From NCBI GenBank assembly GCA_945870575.1, contig CAMBSK010000023.1, positions 1-44,928 on the forward strand: 44,928 nt of DNA. Reading direction: 5' to 3'. The notes beneath the pieces were generated by a model that worked only from the letters and a program-made list of their open reading frames with translations, was not told the origin of the DNA and did no database searches. The position numbers and the translations under genes were made by a program. Origin of the DNA: Bordetella parapertussis (GTDB lineage: Bacteria; Pseudomonadota; Gammaproteobacteria; Burkholderiales; Burkholderiaceae_C). Positions 18,624 to 26,993 of this stretch are shown here, piece after piece; within the stretch, counting starts at the first letter, position 1; each line of letters starts with the position of its first letter.

Positions 18624-19631
18624 ATGTTGAATAACGCTGATGCAGACCACGCGGCACTGCTGCCTGCTTTGCGGCGCATGGGATTGCTCAAAGACGGACA
18701 GGCTTTTGAAATAAGTGCACTGACCGGCGGCGTGTCCTCGCTGATCGTCAAGGTCAGCACTGAAGAACACAGTTTTTGCGTTAAACGTGCTTTGCCGCAA
18801 CTCAAAGTCGCGGCTTTGTGGGAAGCGCCGGTCAACCGCAACCGTGGCGAAGTGGCCTGGTTGCGCTATGCCAACCGCATCATCCCCGGCTCGGTACCGC
18901 AGGTGCTGGGCGAGGACGAGCAGGACTGCATTTTTGCCATGGCGTATTTGCCGTCAACGCAATTTCCGGTCTGGAAACAGCAGTTGCTCGACGGCGTGGC
19001 AAACAGCCAGACCGCAACCCGCATGGCAGAGTTGCTGGTCAAGGTGCATGCGGCCAGCGCGCGCGATCAACAACTGTTGTCAGCCTTTGACCATGACGAG
19101 GATTTTGTCGCCATCCGCTTGTCGCCGTATTTTTTGCACACTGCGCAAAAGCACCCGGATTGCGCTGCAGCCTTGCATGCACTGGTGCAGCAAACATTGG
19201 CGCACAAACACGTGTTAATTCACGGCGATGTCAGCCCGAAAAATATTCTCAACGGTAACAGCGGTCCGGTGCTGCTCGACGCCGAATGCGCCTGCCTGGG
19301 TGACCCGGCTTTTGACCTGGCCTTTGTGCTGACCCACATGCTGTTGAAATGCGTATACCGGCCTGCTGACACAGCAGCGTACCTGGATTGTTTTGATGCA
19401 CTGTCTCAGCGCTATTTGCAACAGGTGGACTGGGAAGCGGCTGCCAAACTAGAGACACGCGCCTGCGCCCTGCTGGCCGGCATGCTGCTGGCGCGCGTCG
19501 ACGGCAAGTCGCCGGTCGAATACCTGACTCAGCCTGAGCAACACGACTTCATCAGAGTCAAAACCATAGCCTGGTTACAACAACCCGTCACGCGCTTATC
19601 CCTCATGCGCCAACAGTGGACATATTCATGA
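18624..19631 (+). CDS. APH/choline-kinase-like small-molecule kinase
   Basis: A 335-residue protein of the phosphotransferase (protein-kinase-like) family. The catalytic loop HGDVSPKNIL is near residue 200 and the metal-binding segment LLDAECACLGDPAFDLA near 217, where D-A-E replaces the more usual D-F/W-E. The glycine-rich start ISALTGGVSSLIVKV is near 30 and a conserved Lys follows in FCVKRA. The substrate is unknown; the family phosphorylates hydroxyls of sugars, choline, homoserine or drugs. The stop overlaps the enolase-like start (ATGA), implying a shared pathway. No good ribosome site is seen at the ATG. Confidence 0.85.
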   Translation: MLNNADADHAALLPALRRMGLLKDGQAFEISALTGGVSSLIVKVSTEEHSFCVKRALPQLKVAALWEAPVNRNRGEVAWLRYANRIIPGSVPQVLGEDEQDCIFAMAYLPSTQFPVWKQQLLDGVANSQTATRMAELLVKVHAASARDQQLLSAFDHDEDFVAIRLSPYFLHTAQKHPDCAAALHALVQQTLAHKHVLIHGDVSPKNILNGNSGPVLLDAECACLGDPAFDLAFVLTHMLLKCVYRPADTAAYLDCFDALSQRYLQQVDWEAAAKLETRACALLAGMLLARVDGKSPVEYLTQPEQHDFIRVKTIAWLQQPVTRLSLMRQQWTYS

Positions 19632-20926
19632 AAATAGCCATACAACACATTCAGGCCCGGCGTATCTGGGACTCGCGCGGTCGGCCGACGGTAGAGGTTG
19701 ATGTGTATTTGCAAGACGGCAGCACGGGGCGCGGCGTGGCGCCTGCCGGTGCCTCGCGGGGCAGCCGTGAAGCGCTCGAATTGCGCGACGGCGGCCCGCT
19801 GCTCGGCGGCTTGGATGTGTCGCAAGCCGTCGCCAATGTCAACAGCGAGATTGCACAGGCTTTGCACGGACTCGACGCTTTGGACCAAGCAGGTGCCGAC
19901 AAAGTTTTGATTGAACTCGACGGCACGCCGCTGAAAAGCCGACTGGGCGCCAATGCCATGATTGCTACTTCATTGGCGATAGCGCAGGCTGCTGCGGTGT
20001 CGCAAGCCCTGCCTTTGTGGCGCTACCTGTCCAACGGGCAAGCGGTGAGTCTGCCTCTGCCGCAAATACAAATTTTCGGCGGCGGCGCGCATGCGGGCAG
20101 ACGTGTGGACATACAGGATTTTCTGGTCATGCCCTTAGGTGCGCAGTCTTTTGACGAAGCGCTGGTGATGGTGGCCAATGTCTACCACGCGGCCGGACGG
20201 CTTATGGAGCAGCGCGGCAAACGCGCCGGCGTGGCGGACGAAGGCGGTTGGTGGCCGGATTTCTCTTCGAATGAAGAAGCCCTGCAAACTTTGACGCTTG
20301 CCATAGAAACAGCCGGTTACCGGCACGATCAGGTAGGTATTGCGGTGGATGTAGCCGCCTCCGAATTCGGCAGCAACGGCCAATACACCTTAGGCTTAGA
20401 CAAGCATGTGTACAGCACAGAAGAATGGATGGCGGTGCTGCTGCGTTGGGTGAATACTTACCCGATCATTTCCGTTGAAGATCCGTTTGCAGAAGACGAC
20501 ACAGCCGGTATGCAAGCTTTCACCCAAGCCATGGGCGAGCGCATACAAGTGATTGGTGATGATTATTTGGTCACCAGCGTGGCCTTGATTGAAGCAGCTG
20601 TGCGCGATAAAGCTTGCAATGCGGTGTTACTTAAACCCAACCAGGTAGGTACTTTGACCGAAACCTATCAGGCCATGTTAAGTGCGCGCGGCGCAGGCAT
20701 GGGCATGGTGGTGTCGGCGCGCTCAGGCGAAACCGAAGACACAGCCATTGTTCATTTGGCCACCGGCTGGAACACCGGGCAACTCAAGGTGGGTTCTTTT
20801 GCCCGGTCTGAGCGCATGGCGAAGTGGAACGAGGCATTGCGCATCGAAAGCTCAGCCGCATTCACAGGCGGGTTTGCCGGGACTCAAGGCTTGGCGCCTT
20901 TAGGCAGCCGCAAAACCAGTGGCTGA
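19628..20926 (+). CDS. Enolase-superfamily protein (divergent enolase paralogue)
   Basis: A 432-residue protein of full enolase length. Metal ligands appear kept (Asp in AVDVAASEF, Glu in VEDPFAEDD, Asp in IGDDYLVTS), as do the catalytic Glu of DEGG, the Lys of LLKPNQVG, R/S of RSGET, and the Lys of GQLKVG. Changes from true enolases: the flexible loop GASTG is GASRG, the HADNNVDIQEF block is HAGRRVDIQDF (so the Glu equal to yeast E168 is Asp), and HRSGE is ARSGE (yeast H373 is Ala). The ATG at 19628 overlaps the kinase stop; an upstream GTG is less likely. It may act on a 2-phospho-acid other than 2-phosphoglycerate. Confidence 0.85.
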   Translation: MKIAIQHIQARRIWDSRGRPTVEVDVYLQDGSTGRGVAPAGASRGSREALELRDGGPLLGGLDVSQAVANVNSEIAQALHGLDALDQAGADKVLIELDGTPLKSRLGANAMIATSLAIAQAAAVSQALPLWRYLSNGQAVSLPLPQIQIFGGGAHAGRRVDIQDFLVMPLGAQSFDEALVMVANVYHAAGRLMEQRGKRAGVADEGGWWPDFSSNEEALQTLTLAIETAGYRHDQVGIAVDVAASEFGSNGQYTLGLDKHVYSTEEWMAVLLRWVNTYPIISVEDPFAEDDTAGMQAFTQAMGERIQVIGDDYLVTSVALIEAAVRDKACNAVLLKPNQVGTLTETYQAMLSARGAGMGMVVSARSGETEDTAIVHLATGWNTGQLKVGSFARSERMAKWNEALRIESSAAFTGGFAGTQGLAPLGSRKTSG

Positions 20927-20936
20927 ATCCACAGAC

Positions 20937-23900
20937 TTATTCGCTGCATGTTTTCACCAAAGAATTAGGTTCAGCATCTTGGGCTGTGCCAGTTTGAATA
21001 CATTCTGTGACCACCTTCTTTTTCAGGATGATGGATTTTTGTAAGGCGGCAGGAACCACTAAGCTAGGATTGATGGCGCTGGCATTTGACGTTGGTTCGA
21101 CATAAAAAATACTCTTAGTATCGAATGCGGTATTGAGTGGCTGAGCGACCAGTAAGCTGGGTTGCGGTACTTGATTGCCGACCAATATGCTCTCAATGCT
21201 GCTGCTAGTGTTGTCTATGTAGTTGATGTTGTAGTTGGCGCTGACGTCAACCTTGTCGTTGTCTTGGATGGTGACGCCACTGGCGCGTACGGTTTTGTTG
21301 TTGCCTGCGTTCTTATCCAAGTAAGCCTGCGAGCCTGCTGTTTTCACTGATTCGCCAGCACCCGCACCGGCGATATCGCCTACGATGCCTGTACCGGGCG
21401 CATTCGTTGTGCCGTCATAGGTCTTGGTTGTTTGAGTCGCTGTCACCGTCAGGTCGGCTTTGTCAATGTTTGCCACTCCGGTGTATATGGTGTTGATTAA
21501 ATAGCCTTGCTGGTCAGAGTACAAACCGGAAAAACTGCCCGTCACTGAGTCAGCGTTTTTTCCGCTGAGAGAAACCACCCCGGTACCCAACGGGTGTTTG
21601 CCGGAAATCAAAGATGAATTGTCAATGTTGTATCCACAAGCAATGGATCCACAGGCAGTGGTTCCATCGTAGTTTTTACTGCCGCTTACGTCAACAGTGA
21701 CATTCAATGGAGTCAGAAAACTGCGCAGCAAGGGCGTGGTTTTACCTTCATAGCTGAACCAAGTGTTGGTGAAATCAAAGCCCGTGAAATTCGAAGCCTG
21801 CAACATTTGGGCAGACGTCAAACCTATACCAGCTCCTACGGAATCACCATGAGAATTGCTGGCGTAGTAATAATTATTGGAATAGGTACTGAATTGCGGT
21901 GTGTAATCTATCCCTATCAAAGCGCCTGTATTTGTAAGCCCAGAAACCACCACAGTACTGAAACTGTTTTGCACATCACCATAAGAGTTACTGCCGATCA
22001 ATCCACCCACGTATTGATTGGCTGAAATAGAACCGGTGGCATAGCTGTTACTTATAGCAACGCCAGAGCTTGAACCAACCAAGCCTCCGACATTTTTCAA
22101 GCTACCGACTACTTTGACATTGGCATAACTGTTAGTTATAACTGCACCTTCAACATAGCCAGCCAAACCCCCAATATAATATAATCCCGTTAGCTGTCCA
22201 TCAAAAAAACTTTTATCAATAGATGTATTGTCAGACATAGTACCGACTAAACCACCTACCATTGTGAAGGAAAGTTGTTCAGTCATATTACCAATAACCT
22301 GCCCCTTGAATGAACTTTCAGAAATGGATCCGGAATCAAACTGACCGATGATGCCTCCTACGTCATAACTTCCTGTCACCTGACCAGCAAGCGAGACATT
22401 AAAAACTCTGGTTTTTGCCAAAGCATTACCGATCAATCCGCCCGTATTCACAGCGCCTGTTACATTGAGGTTATTCATTCGGAAATTACTGATCAACGCG
22501 GCAGAAGTTTTGCCGAATAAACCCATATTCGAAGTCGAAGATCGATTAATGTTCAAGCCATTGATCTGGTGACCTAGGCCTTCTAACCTTCCAGAGAAGC
22601 TCTTGCTAGGTCCTCCGATCGGGTTGAAGCCGTTACCAGAGTTCCAACCGGCGGTGGAATTGGCATCAATATCAGCACCTAACGCATAGTAGGTATTCAG
22701 ATTATTTTTGCGCGCCATGGCTTGCAAACTGCTCATGACTGTGGATGTATTTTTCCAATCGTCCTGTGAGCCCAAACTGGTGATCACCATATAGTTAACG
22801 AGGGAGCCGCCGCTGCCCAGTTGAGTGCTGAAGGTATAGCCAGACTGCAAGCTCACAGGCGCATTGATTTTGTACGAAGCCGTCACGCCGTTAATCACGC
22901 CATCAGAACTGCCCTGGCCGTATAAGAGTTGCAGTTTGCCGTATGCCCCGCTTGAGCTTATAGGTGCATTGATGTTGATGTTTCTGTAGGCTTTCAAACT
23001 CAGCGTAGTGTTACTTGACCACGCCACCGAATCATTGATTTGTATGTCCCCCTTGCCGTTGATTGCAGGACCTGAGTTGGCAGAGTCAATCGTTGCAGGT
23101 TCATTGGTAGTTTCAATGGTGACGTTATTGCTAACCAGCCTGCGACCCAAATCAGCCCCCGTGATATTGCCGCCGCTGGCTGCCACCACAAAATCATCCG
23201 GGTCTATCAGCCAGTCGCCAGTCTTGCCTTGTACGCTTTTGGTGCTGATGTCTGCTTTGTCTTCTACCTGAACCGTATGTCCGCTGGTTTCAATAAATCC
23301 GCCATCGCCAGTGTCCGGCGCAGAGGCATCTAGCTTGCCGTCAATCTTTGTCACGCCGGCCTTCATACCGCTGACCAGCAAGATTTTTCCGCCCTGTTTG
23401 CGCACGGTTCGCGCTTGTATGACGCCGGTATTGTTCACGGCACTGCGTAACAAACTGCCTTGTGCACCTGCCTTTAACAGCACCTGACCGGCATCGGCGC
23501 GAATGACGCCGCCGTTATCCGCCATCGCGTCCAGCAGGCTTTCATAGACTTGCACGCTGAGTAACTGGTTATTGTTGAATTGCAAATCAACCGCGCTGCC
23601 TGCTCCCAGGGCCACCGTACCAGCAGGCGCATTTATCTCACCCTGGTTGCTCACCCGGTGACCCAGCAAAGTCACGTAGCCGCCGTCGGAGGCGCTCAAT
23701 AGCCCTGAGTTGGTGACGTCAGCAGTGCTGTTGCCGCTAAACCTTTGTGTCCCCGTCAAACTGCCCGGATTGGCTGTGTCCAGTGTGGTTGCCACCAGCC
23801 CGCCCACATTCACTTGCGCGTTTTTACCAAAAACGATGCCGTTAGGGTTAATCAACCAGACCTGACCGTTGGCATTGATATTCCCCTGAATACTGCTGCC

Positions 23901-24281
23901 CTGGCTGCCAAGAATTCTGTTGATCGCCAGAGAAGACGCATCAGGCTGAACAAAATTCACCCGCTCTTTCTCGCCGACATTGAAACTTTGCCAATTGATG
24001 GAAACCTGAGGTGTGCTTTGCTTGATGGTGGTAGTGGTTGCGCCAGAAGCGCCGGTCTGGTTGATTTGCGCTTGCCCCTTGACCACTTGGCCGCCAGTGG
24101 GTTCAGCCAGCGCCTGGGCAGCGGCCATGGCCACCAGGGAAAGTGACAGTATCTTTTTCAGATAGACAGGTGAGTTATCAGTCTTTCTTGTCTTCTTTGA
24201 ACCTGCGAAAATCCGCTCACCGGTTAGGTTTGTAGAAAGTTTGCGTGTAAGGAGATTGTCAGTTGATTCAGCTTTTGGCAT
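20937..24281 (-). CDS. Filamentous-haemagglutinin-like TpsA adhesin
   Basis: A 1114-residue exoprotein of the two-partner secretion type. An N-terminal extension of about 45 residues precedes a signal peptide core (ILSLSLVAMAAAQALA). The TPS domain follows (about 66-200), with NWQSFNVG, NRILG and the NPNG motif of INPNGIVFG. Beta-helical repeats come next, then at least six GLUG-type repeats (GGLIG, GGIIG, GGLVG, GGLAG) at about 610-830, then two KxYDGTT repeats of the YDG/MBG type. Two cysteines lie in the last 25 residues, as in HMW-type anchored adhesins. The ATG at 24281 has AGGAG 6 nt upstream. No TpsB transporter gene lies in the window. Confidence 0.9.
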   Translation of the reverse strand: MPKAESTDNLLTRKLSTNLTGERIFAGSKKTRKTDNSPVYLKKILSLSLVAMAAAQALAEPTGGQVVKGQAQINQTGASGATTTTIKQSTPQVSINWQSFNVGEKERVNFVQPDASSLAINRILGSQGSSIQGNINANGQVWLINPNGIVFGKNAQVNVGGLVATTLDTANPGSLTGTQRFSGNSTADVTNSGLLSASDGGYVTLLGHRVSNQGEINAPAGTVALGAGSAVDLQFNNNQLLSVQVYESLLDAMADNGGVIRADAGQVLLKAGAQGSLLRSAVNNTGVIQARTVRKQGGKILLVSGMKAGVTKIDGKLDASAPDTGDGGFIETSGHTVQVEDKADISTKSVQGKTGDWLIDPDDFVVAASGGNITGADLGRRLVSNNVTIETTNEPATIDSANSGPAINGKGDIQINDSVAWSSNTTLSLKAYRNININAPISSSGAYGKLQLLYGQGSSDGVINGVTASYKINAPVSLQSGYTFSTQLGSGGSLVNYMVITSLGSQDDWKNTSTVMSSLQAMARKNNLNTYYALGADIDANSTAGWNSGNGFNPIGGPSKSFSGRLEGLGHQINGLNINRSSTSNMGLFGKTSAALISNFRMNNLNVTGAVNTGGLIGNALAKTRVFNVSLAGQVTGSYDVGGIIGQFDSGSISESSFKGQVIGNMTEQLSFTMVGGLVGTMSDNTSIDKSFFDGQLTGLYYIGGLAGYVEGAVITNSYANVKVVGSLKNVGGLVGSSSGVAISNSYATGSISANQYVGGLIGSNSYGDVQNSFSTVVVSGLTNTGALIGIDYTPQFSTYSNNYYYASNSHGDSVGAGIGLTSAQMLQASNFTGFDFTNTWFSYEGKTTPLLRSFLTPLNVTVDVSGSKNYDGTTACGSIACGYNIDNSSLISGKHPLGTGVVSLSGKNADSVTGSFSGLYSDQQGYLINTIYTGVANIDKADLTVTATQTTKTYDGTTNAPGTGIVGDIAGAGAGESVKTAGSQAYLDKNAGNNKTVRASGVTIQDNDKVDVSANYNINYIDNTSSSIESILVGNQVPQPSLLVAQPLNTAFDTKSIFYVEPTSNASAINPSLVVPAALQKSIILKKKVVTECIQTGTAQDAEPNSLVKTCSE

Positions 24282-24370
24282 ATCAAACTCCTGCAAAGTT
24301 AAGTAGGTGATTCACACTTTAAAGCATTAATTAGTGTTTTAGGTGTCATTAATTAATTTATTTTTAATTC

Positions 24371-24399
24371 TTAATATTTAATTTAAGCTTAAATATTAA
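24371..24399. repeat. 11-bp inverted repeat in the AT-rich FHA/rpoH spacer
   Basis: TTAATATTTAA and TTAAATATTAA are perfect complements separated by 7 bp. It lies about 90 bp upstream of the adhesin start within an extremely AT-rich stretch (about 24320-24425). It may be an operator or a silencing/nucleation site for a nucleoid protein. AT-rich DNA yields such repeats more easily by chance. Confidence 0.5.
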
Positions 24400-24446
24400 T
24401 CATAATTAAATATGAAAAGTTTAAGTAAATTGGTGTCGCAGGTCGA

Positions 24447-24473
24447 TTAGCACTCATGCCGCAAGAGTGCTAA
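24447..24473. promoter_or_regulatory. CIRCE operator (HrcA binding site) upstream of rpoH
   Basis: TTAGCACTC (24447-24455), nine bases, GAGTGCTAA (24465-24473): an exact match to the CIRCE consensus. A possible -10 box TAAAAT (24471-24476) overlaps its right arm, so bound HrcA would block RNA polymerase. It lies 36 bp before the rpoH start codon. hrcA itself is in this window. Confidence 0.95.
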
Positions 24474-24476
24474 AAT

Positions 24477-24508
24477 GTGTTTGTCGCTTGTACGACAAGG
24501 AAAAACAC
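24477..24508 (+). promoter_or_regulatory. Hairpin around the rpoH ribosome binding site
   Basis: TTGTCG (24481-24486) pairs with CGACAA (24493-24498), and the flanking GTGT/ACAC (24477-24480, 24505-24508) can extend it, with the AAGGA ribosome site at 24497-24501 partly in the stem and partly in a bulge. This could limit translation at low temperature. If transcription starts from the -10 at 24471, the outer arm would be missing, which weakens the idea. Confidence 0.3.
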
Positions 24509-25453
24509 ATGAGTTCTCTTGCAGTTTCGGTCCCTTTCAATGCCTCTTTGTCCGCCAATCCATGGGCTGTTTTGCCGCCTTTGGGTAACCTGGACGCTTA
24601 TATTTCTGCTGTCAATCGCCTTCCCATGCTGACGCTTGAACAAGAGCAGGAATTCGCCAAGAAGTTGAAAGAAAACAATGACTTGGGAGCCGCTGGTAAA
24701 CTTATCTTGTCGCATTTGCGACTGGTTGTGTCTATTTCACGACAATATGCCGGTTATGGCTTGCCACATGCCGATTTGATCCAAGAAGGCAACGTAGGTT
24801 TGATGAAAGCAGTCAAACGCTTTGACCCTGAACACGGTGTGCGTCTGGTCAGTTACGCCATGCATTGGATCAAGGCAGAAATACACGAATACATCATCAA
24901 AAACTGGCGCATGGTCAAGCTCGCTACCACCAAGGCACAGCGCAAACTGTTTTTCAATCTGCGCTCTATGAAGCAGGGTTTCCGAGCCGATGCAGGCGAA
25001 GACCACGATGCCGCCTTAAAGAACACTTTGAGCGAAACACAAATTGACAGTGTCGCCAAACAACTCAACGTCAAGCGCGAAGAAGTCAAGGAAATGGAAG
25101 CACGCATGGCCGGTGGCGATGTGCTGCTGGATCCGACTTCAAGCGATGATGGCGATGAAGCTTTCGGCCCTATTGCCTATCTGGCTGATACCCACCACGA
25201 ACCAACCGCCATGATTGAAGCGCATCAGCGCGATATGTTGTCCAGTTACGGCATCACACAAGCCTTAACGGTACTTGACGATCGCAGCCGCCGGATTGTG
25301 GAAGAGCGCTGGCTAAAGGTGAATGACGACAACTCAGGCGGCATGACGCTGCACGAACTCGCAGCCGAATACGGCGTCAGTGCAGAACGCATACGCCAGA
25401 TTGAAGTGGCTGCCATGAAAAAAATGAAAGCCGCTTTGATTGAATACGCCTGA
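24509..25453 (+). CDS. rpoH: RNA polymerase heat-shock sigma factor (sigma-32)
   Basis: A 314-residue sigma-70-family factor directing transcription of chaperone and protease genes. Region 2 carries DLIQEGNVGLMKAVKRFDP and the WIKAEIHEYI segment; the RpoH-specific box QRKLFFNLR is near residue 145; region 4.2 ends with a helix-turn-helix (LHELAAEYGVSAERIRQIE). I start at the ATG at 24509, 8 nt after AAGG; the upstream reading would run into the CIRCE region. Regulation: a perfect CIRCE overlaps the likely promoter, so HrcA should repress it. A bidirectional terminator follows. The neighbouring cytochrome oxidase genes are a usual Burkholderiales context. Confidence 0.97.
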   Translation: MSSLAVSVPFNASLSANPWAVLPPLGNLDAYISAVNRLPMLTLEQEQEFAKKLKENNDLGAAGKLILSHLRLVVSISRQYAGYGLPHADLIQEGNVGLMKAVKRFDPEHGVRLVSYAMHWIKAEIHEYIIKNWRMVKLATTKAQRKLFFNLRSMKQGFRADAGEDHDAALKNTLSETQIDSVAKQLNVKREEVKEMEARMAGGDVLLDPTSSDDGDEAFGPIAYLADTHHEPTAMIEAHQRDMLSSYGITQALTVLDDRSRRIVEERWLKVNDDNSGGMTLHELAAEYGVSAERIRQIEVAAMKKMKAALIEYA

Positions 25454-25474
25454 TTGAATTCAGGCTTTGGCATC

Positions 25475-25511
25475 ACCGCTTGCAGGTCTCACAGCCTCAA
25501 GCGGTTTTTTT
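25475..25511. terminator. Bidirectional terminator, rpoH / SCO1
   Basis: ACCGCTTG (25475-25482) and CAAGCGGT (25498-25505) form an 8-bp stem followed by seven T residues on the plus strand. It separates the convergent rpoH and SCO1 genes and reaches the SCO1 stop codon. Confidence 0.85.
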
Positions 25512-26091
25512 ATTTCAGTAACTGCGCAATGTCAGCCGCCATGGCCGTTGGCCCTAAACCATAGCGGGCGTACAAGCGCAGCCGGCCACTGGTGTCATAC
25601 ACATAAGTACCCGCGCTGTGATCCATGGTGTAGCTATCGGCGCTGCCGGTCAAAGGTATTTTTTTGTAATAGACCTTAAAGCTTTTGGCTAGCTCGGGCA
25701 AATCTGAGACAGGCGGAATCAAGGCCAGAAAAGAAGGATCGAAATTGGCCATGTATGCCTTCAGCAATTCGGGCGTGTCTCTTTCAGGATCAAGCGTGAT
25801 GAACACGGCTTGCAGCAAATCGCCTTTGTCAGCCAAAGCCTTCTTGACTTGCACCCATTCGCTCAAAGTCGTCGGGCAAAAATCCGGGCATTGGGTGTAG
25901 CCGAAAAAAACCACGACCACCTTGCCTTTGAAATCCGCCAGCGTGCGTTTTTGTCCGTTTTGGTCCGGCAACTCAAAGCCCAGGGCGTAATCAGCACCTG
26001 TCAAATCAATTGCTTTGAACACGGGCTTATCTGGCGTACACGCCATCAACACTCCCAGGAAAAAATACAAGCACAAGCGCCAAACAATCAT
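25510..26091 (-). CDS. SCO1/SenC family copper chaperone lipoprotein
   Basis: Thioredoxin-fold protein that helps load the CuA site of cytochrome oxidase. The 193-residue protein has a lipoprotein signal with lipobox LMAC (Cys18). The copper ligands are present: CPDFC in GYTQCPDFCPTT near residue 70 and a His in MDHSAGTYVYD near 158. I start at the ATG at 26091, 3 nt beyond the ctaB stop; a longer reading runs inside ctaB. It is the last gene of the oxidase operon. Confidence 0.94.
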   Translation of the reverse strand: MIVWRLCLYFFLGVLMACTPDKPVFKAIDLTGADYALGFELPDQNGQKRTLADFKGKVVVVFFGYTQCPDFCPTTLSEWVQVKKALADKGDLLQAVFITLDPERDTPELLKAYMANFDPSFLALIPPVSDLPELAKSFKVYYKKIPLTGSADSYTMDHSAGTYVYDTSGRLRLYARYGLGPTAMAADIAQLLK

Positions 26092-26093
26092 AT

Positions 26094-26993
26094 TTAACTT
26101 CCCGGTATGTAATGGTCGATCAGGAATGCAGCAAACAGAAGACTCAGATGAACCAATGAAAATTTGAATGTATTGCGTGCGAGTTCGTCTGAATACTGAC
26201 GCCACAAGGCCCAACCGTACCAACAGAACATCAGACTCAAAATCAAAGCGCTGACCAGGTAAAACCAGCCGCTCATGCGGTAAACAAAAGGCATGAGACA
26301 AGCGGCCAGCAACACAATGGTGTAGAGCAATATTTGCAGCCGCGTGAACTCATTACCGTGCGTGACCGGCAGCATGGGCAAGCCCGATTTGCGGTAATCC
26401 TCGACACGGTACAGCGCCAGTGCCCAGAAATGCGGTGGCGTCCACAGGAAAATAATCAAGAACAAAATCAGTGCTTCAGGTCCTACCTCGCCGGTCATGG
26501 CGGCCCAACCCAGCACCGGCGGCATCGCGCCTGAAGCGCCGCCTATGACGATGTTTTGCGGGGTCAAGGGCTTGAGAATCACGGTGTAAATGACGGCGTA
26601 GCCAACAAAAGTGGCAAAGGTCAGCCACATGGTCAAAGGGTTGACCCAGATATACAAAATCACAGAACCCAAGAGGCACAAGACCGCAGAAAAAAGCAAG
26701 GTGTCACGGTCTGTGAGTTCACCTTTGGCTGTCGGACGCCAGGCGGTGCGCTTCATACGCGCGTCAATCGCTTGCTCGACGATGCAGTTGAATGCTGCCG
26801 CAGCACCAGAGACCAGCCAGATACCCAAGCAGGCAATCGCGGCGAGCTTGATATCAGCCAGGCCGGGCACACCGGGCACAGCCAGCACCATGCCGATGAG
26901 GGCACAAAACACAATCAGCTGAATCACCCTGGGTTTGGTCAAGGCATTGAACTGCTGCCAACGCAAGGGCATGAACTCGGAAAGCTTTTTCAT
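26094..26993 (-). CDS. ctaB: Protohaem IX farnesyltransferase (haem O synthase)
   Basis: Inner-membrane prenyltransferase that converts haem B to haem O, the first step to haem A. The 299-residue protein has about nine hydrophobic segments and both UbiA-family aspartate motifs: [15 protein letters not shown] (the first, DxxxD-like region) and [15 protein letters not shown]. The start at 26993 overlaps the ctaA stop (ATGA). Also known as cyoE/COX10. It sits between ctaA and SCO1. Confidence 0.96.
   Translation of the reverse strand: MKKLSEFMPLRWQQFNALTKPRVIQLIVFCALIGMVLAVPGVPGLADIKLAAIACLGIWLVSGAAAAFNCIVEQAIDARMKRTAWRPTAKGELTDRDTLLFSAVLCLLGSVILYIWVNPLTMWLTFATFVGYAVIYTVILKPLTPQNIVIGGASGAMPPVLGWAAMTGEVGPEALILFLIIFLWTPPHFWALALYRVEDYRKSGLPMLPVTHGNEFTRLQILLYTIVLLAACLMPFVYRMSGWFYLVSALILSLMFCWYGWALWRQYSDELARNTFKFSLVHLSLLFAAFLIDHYIPGS

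Noticed and set aside
21807..22800. Tandem repeats within the adhesin as a possible DNA-level repeat array
   Set aside because: The GGLxG repeats are protein-level GLUG repeats; the DNA copies are too diverged for a CRISPR or satellite array. No CRISPR array was seen anywhere in the window.
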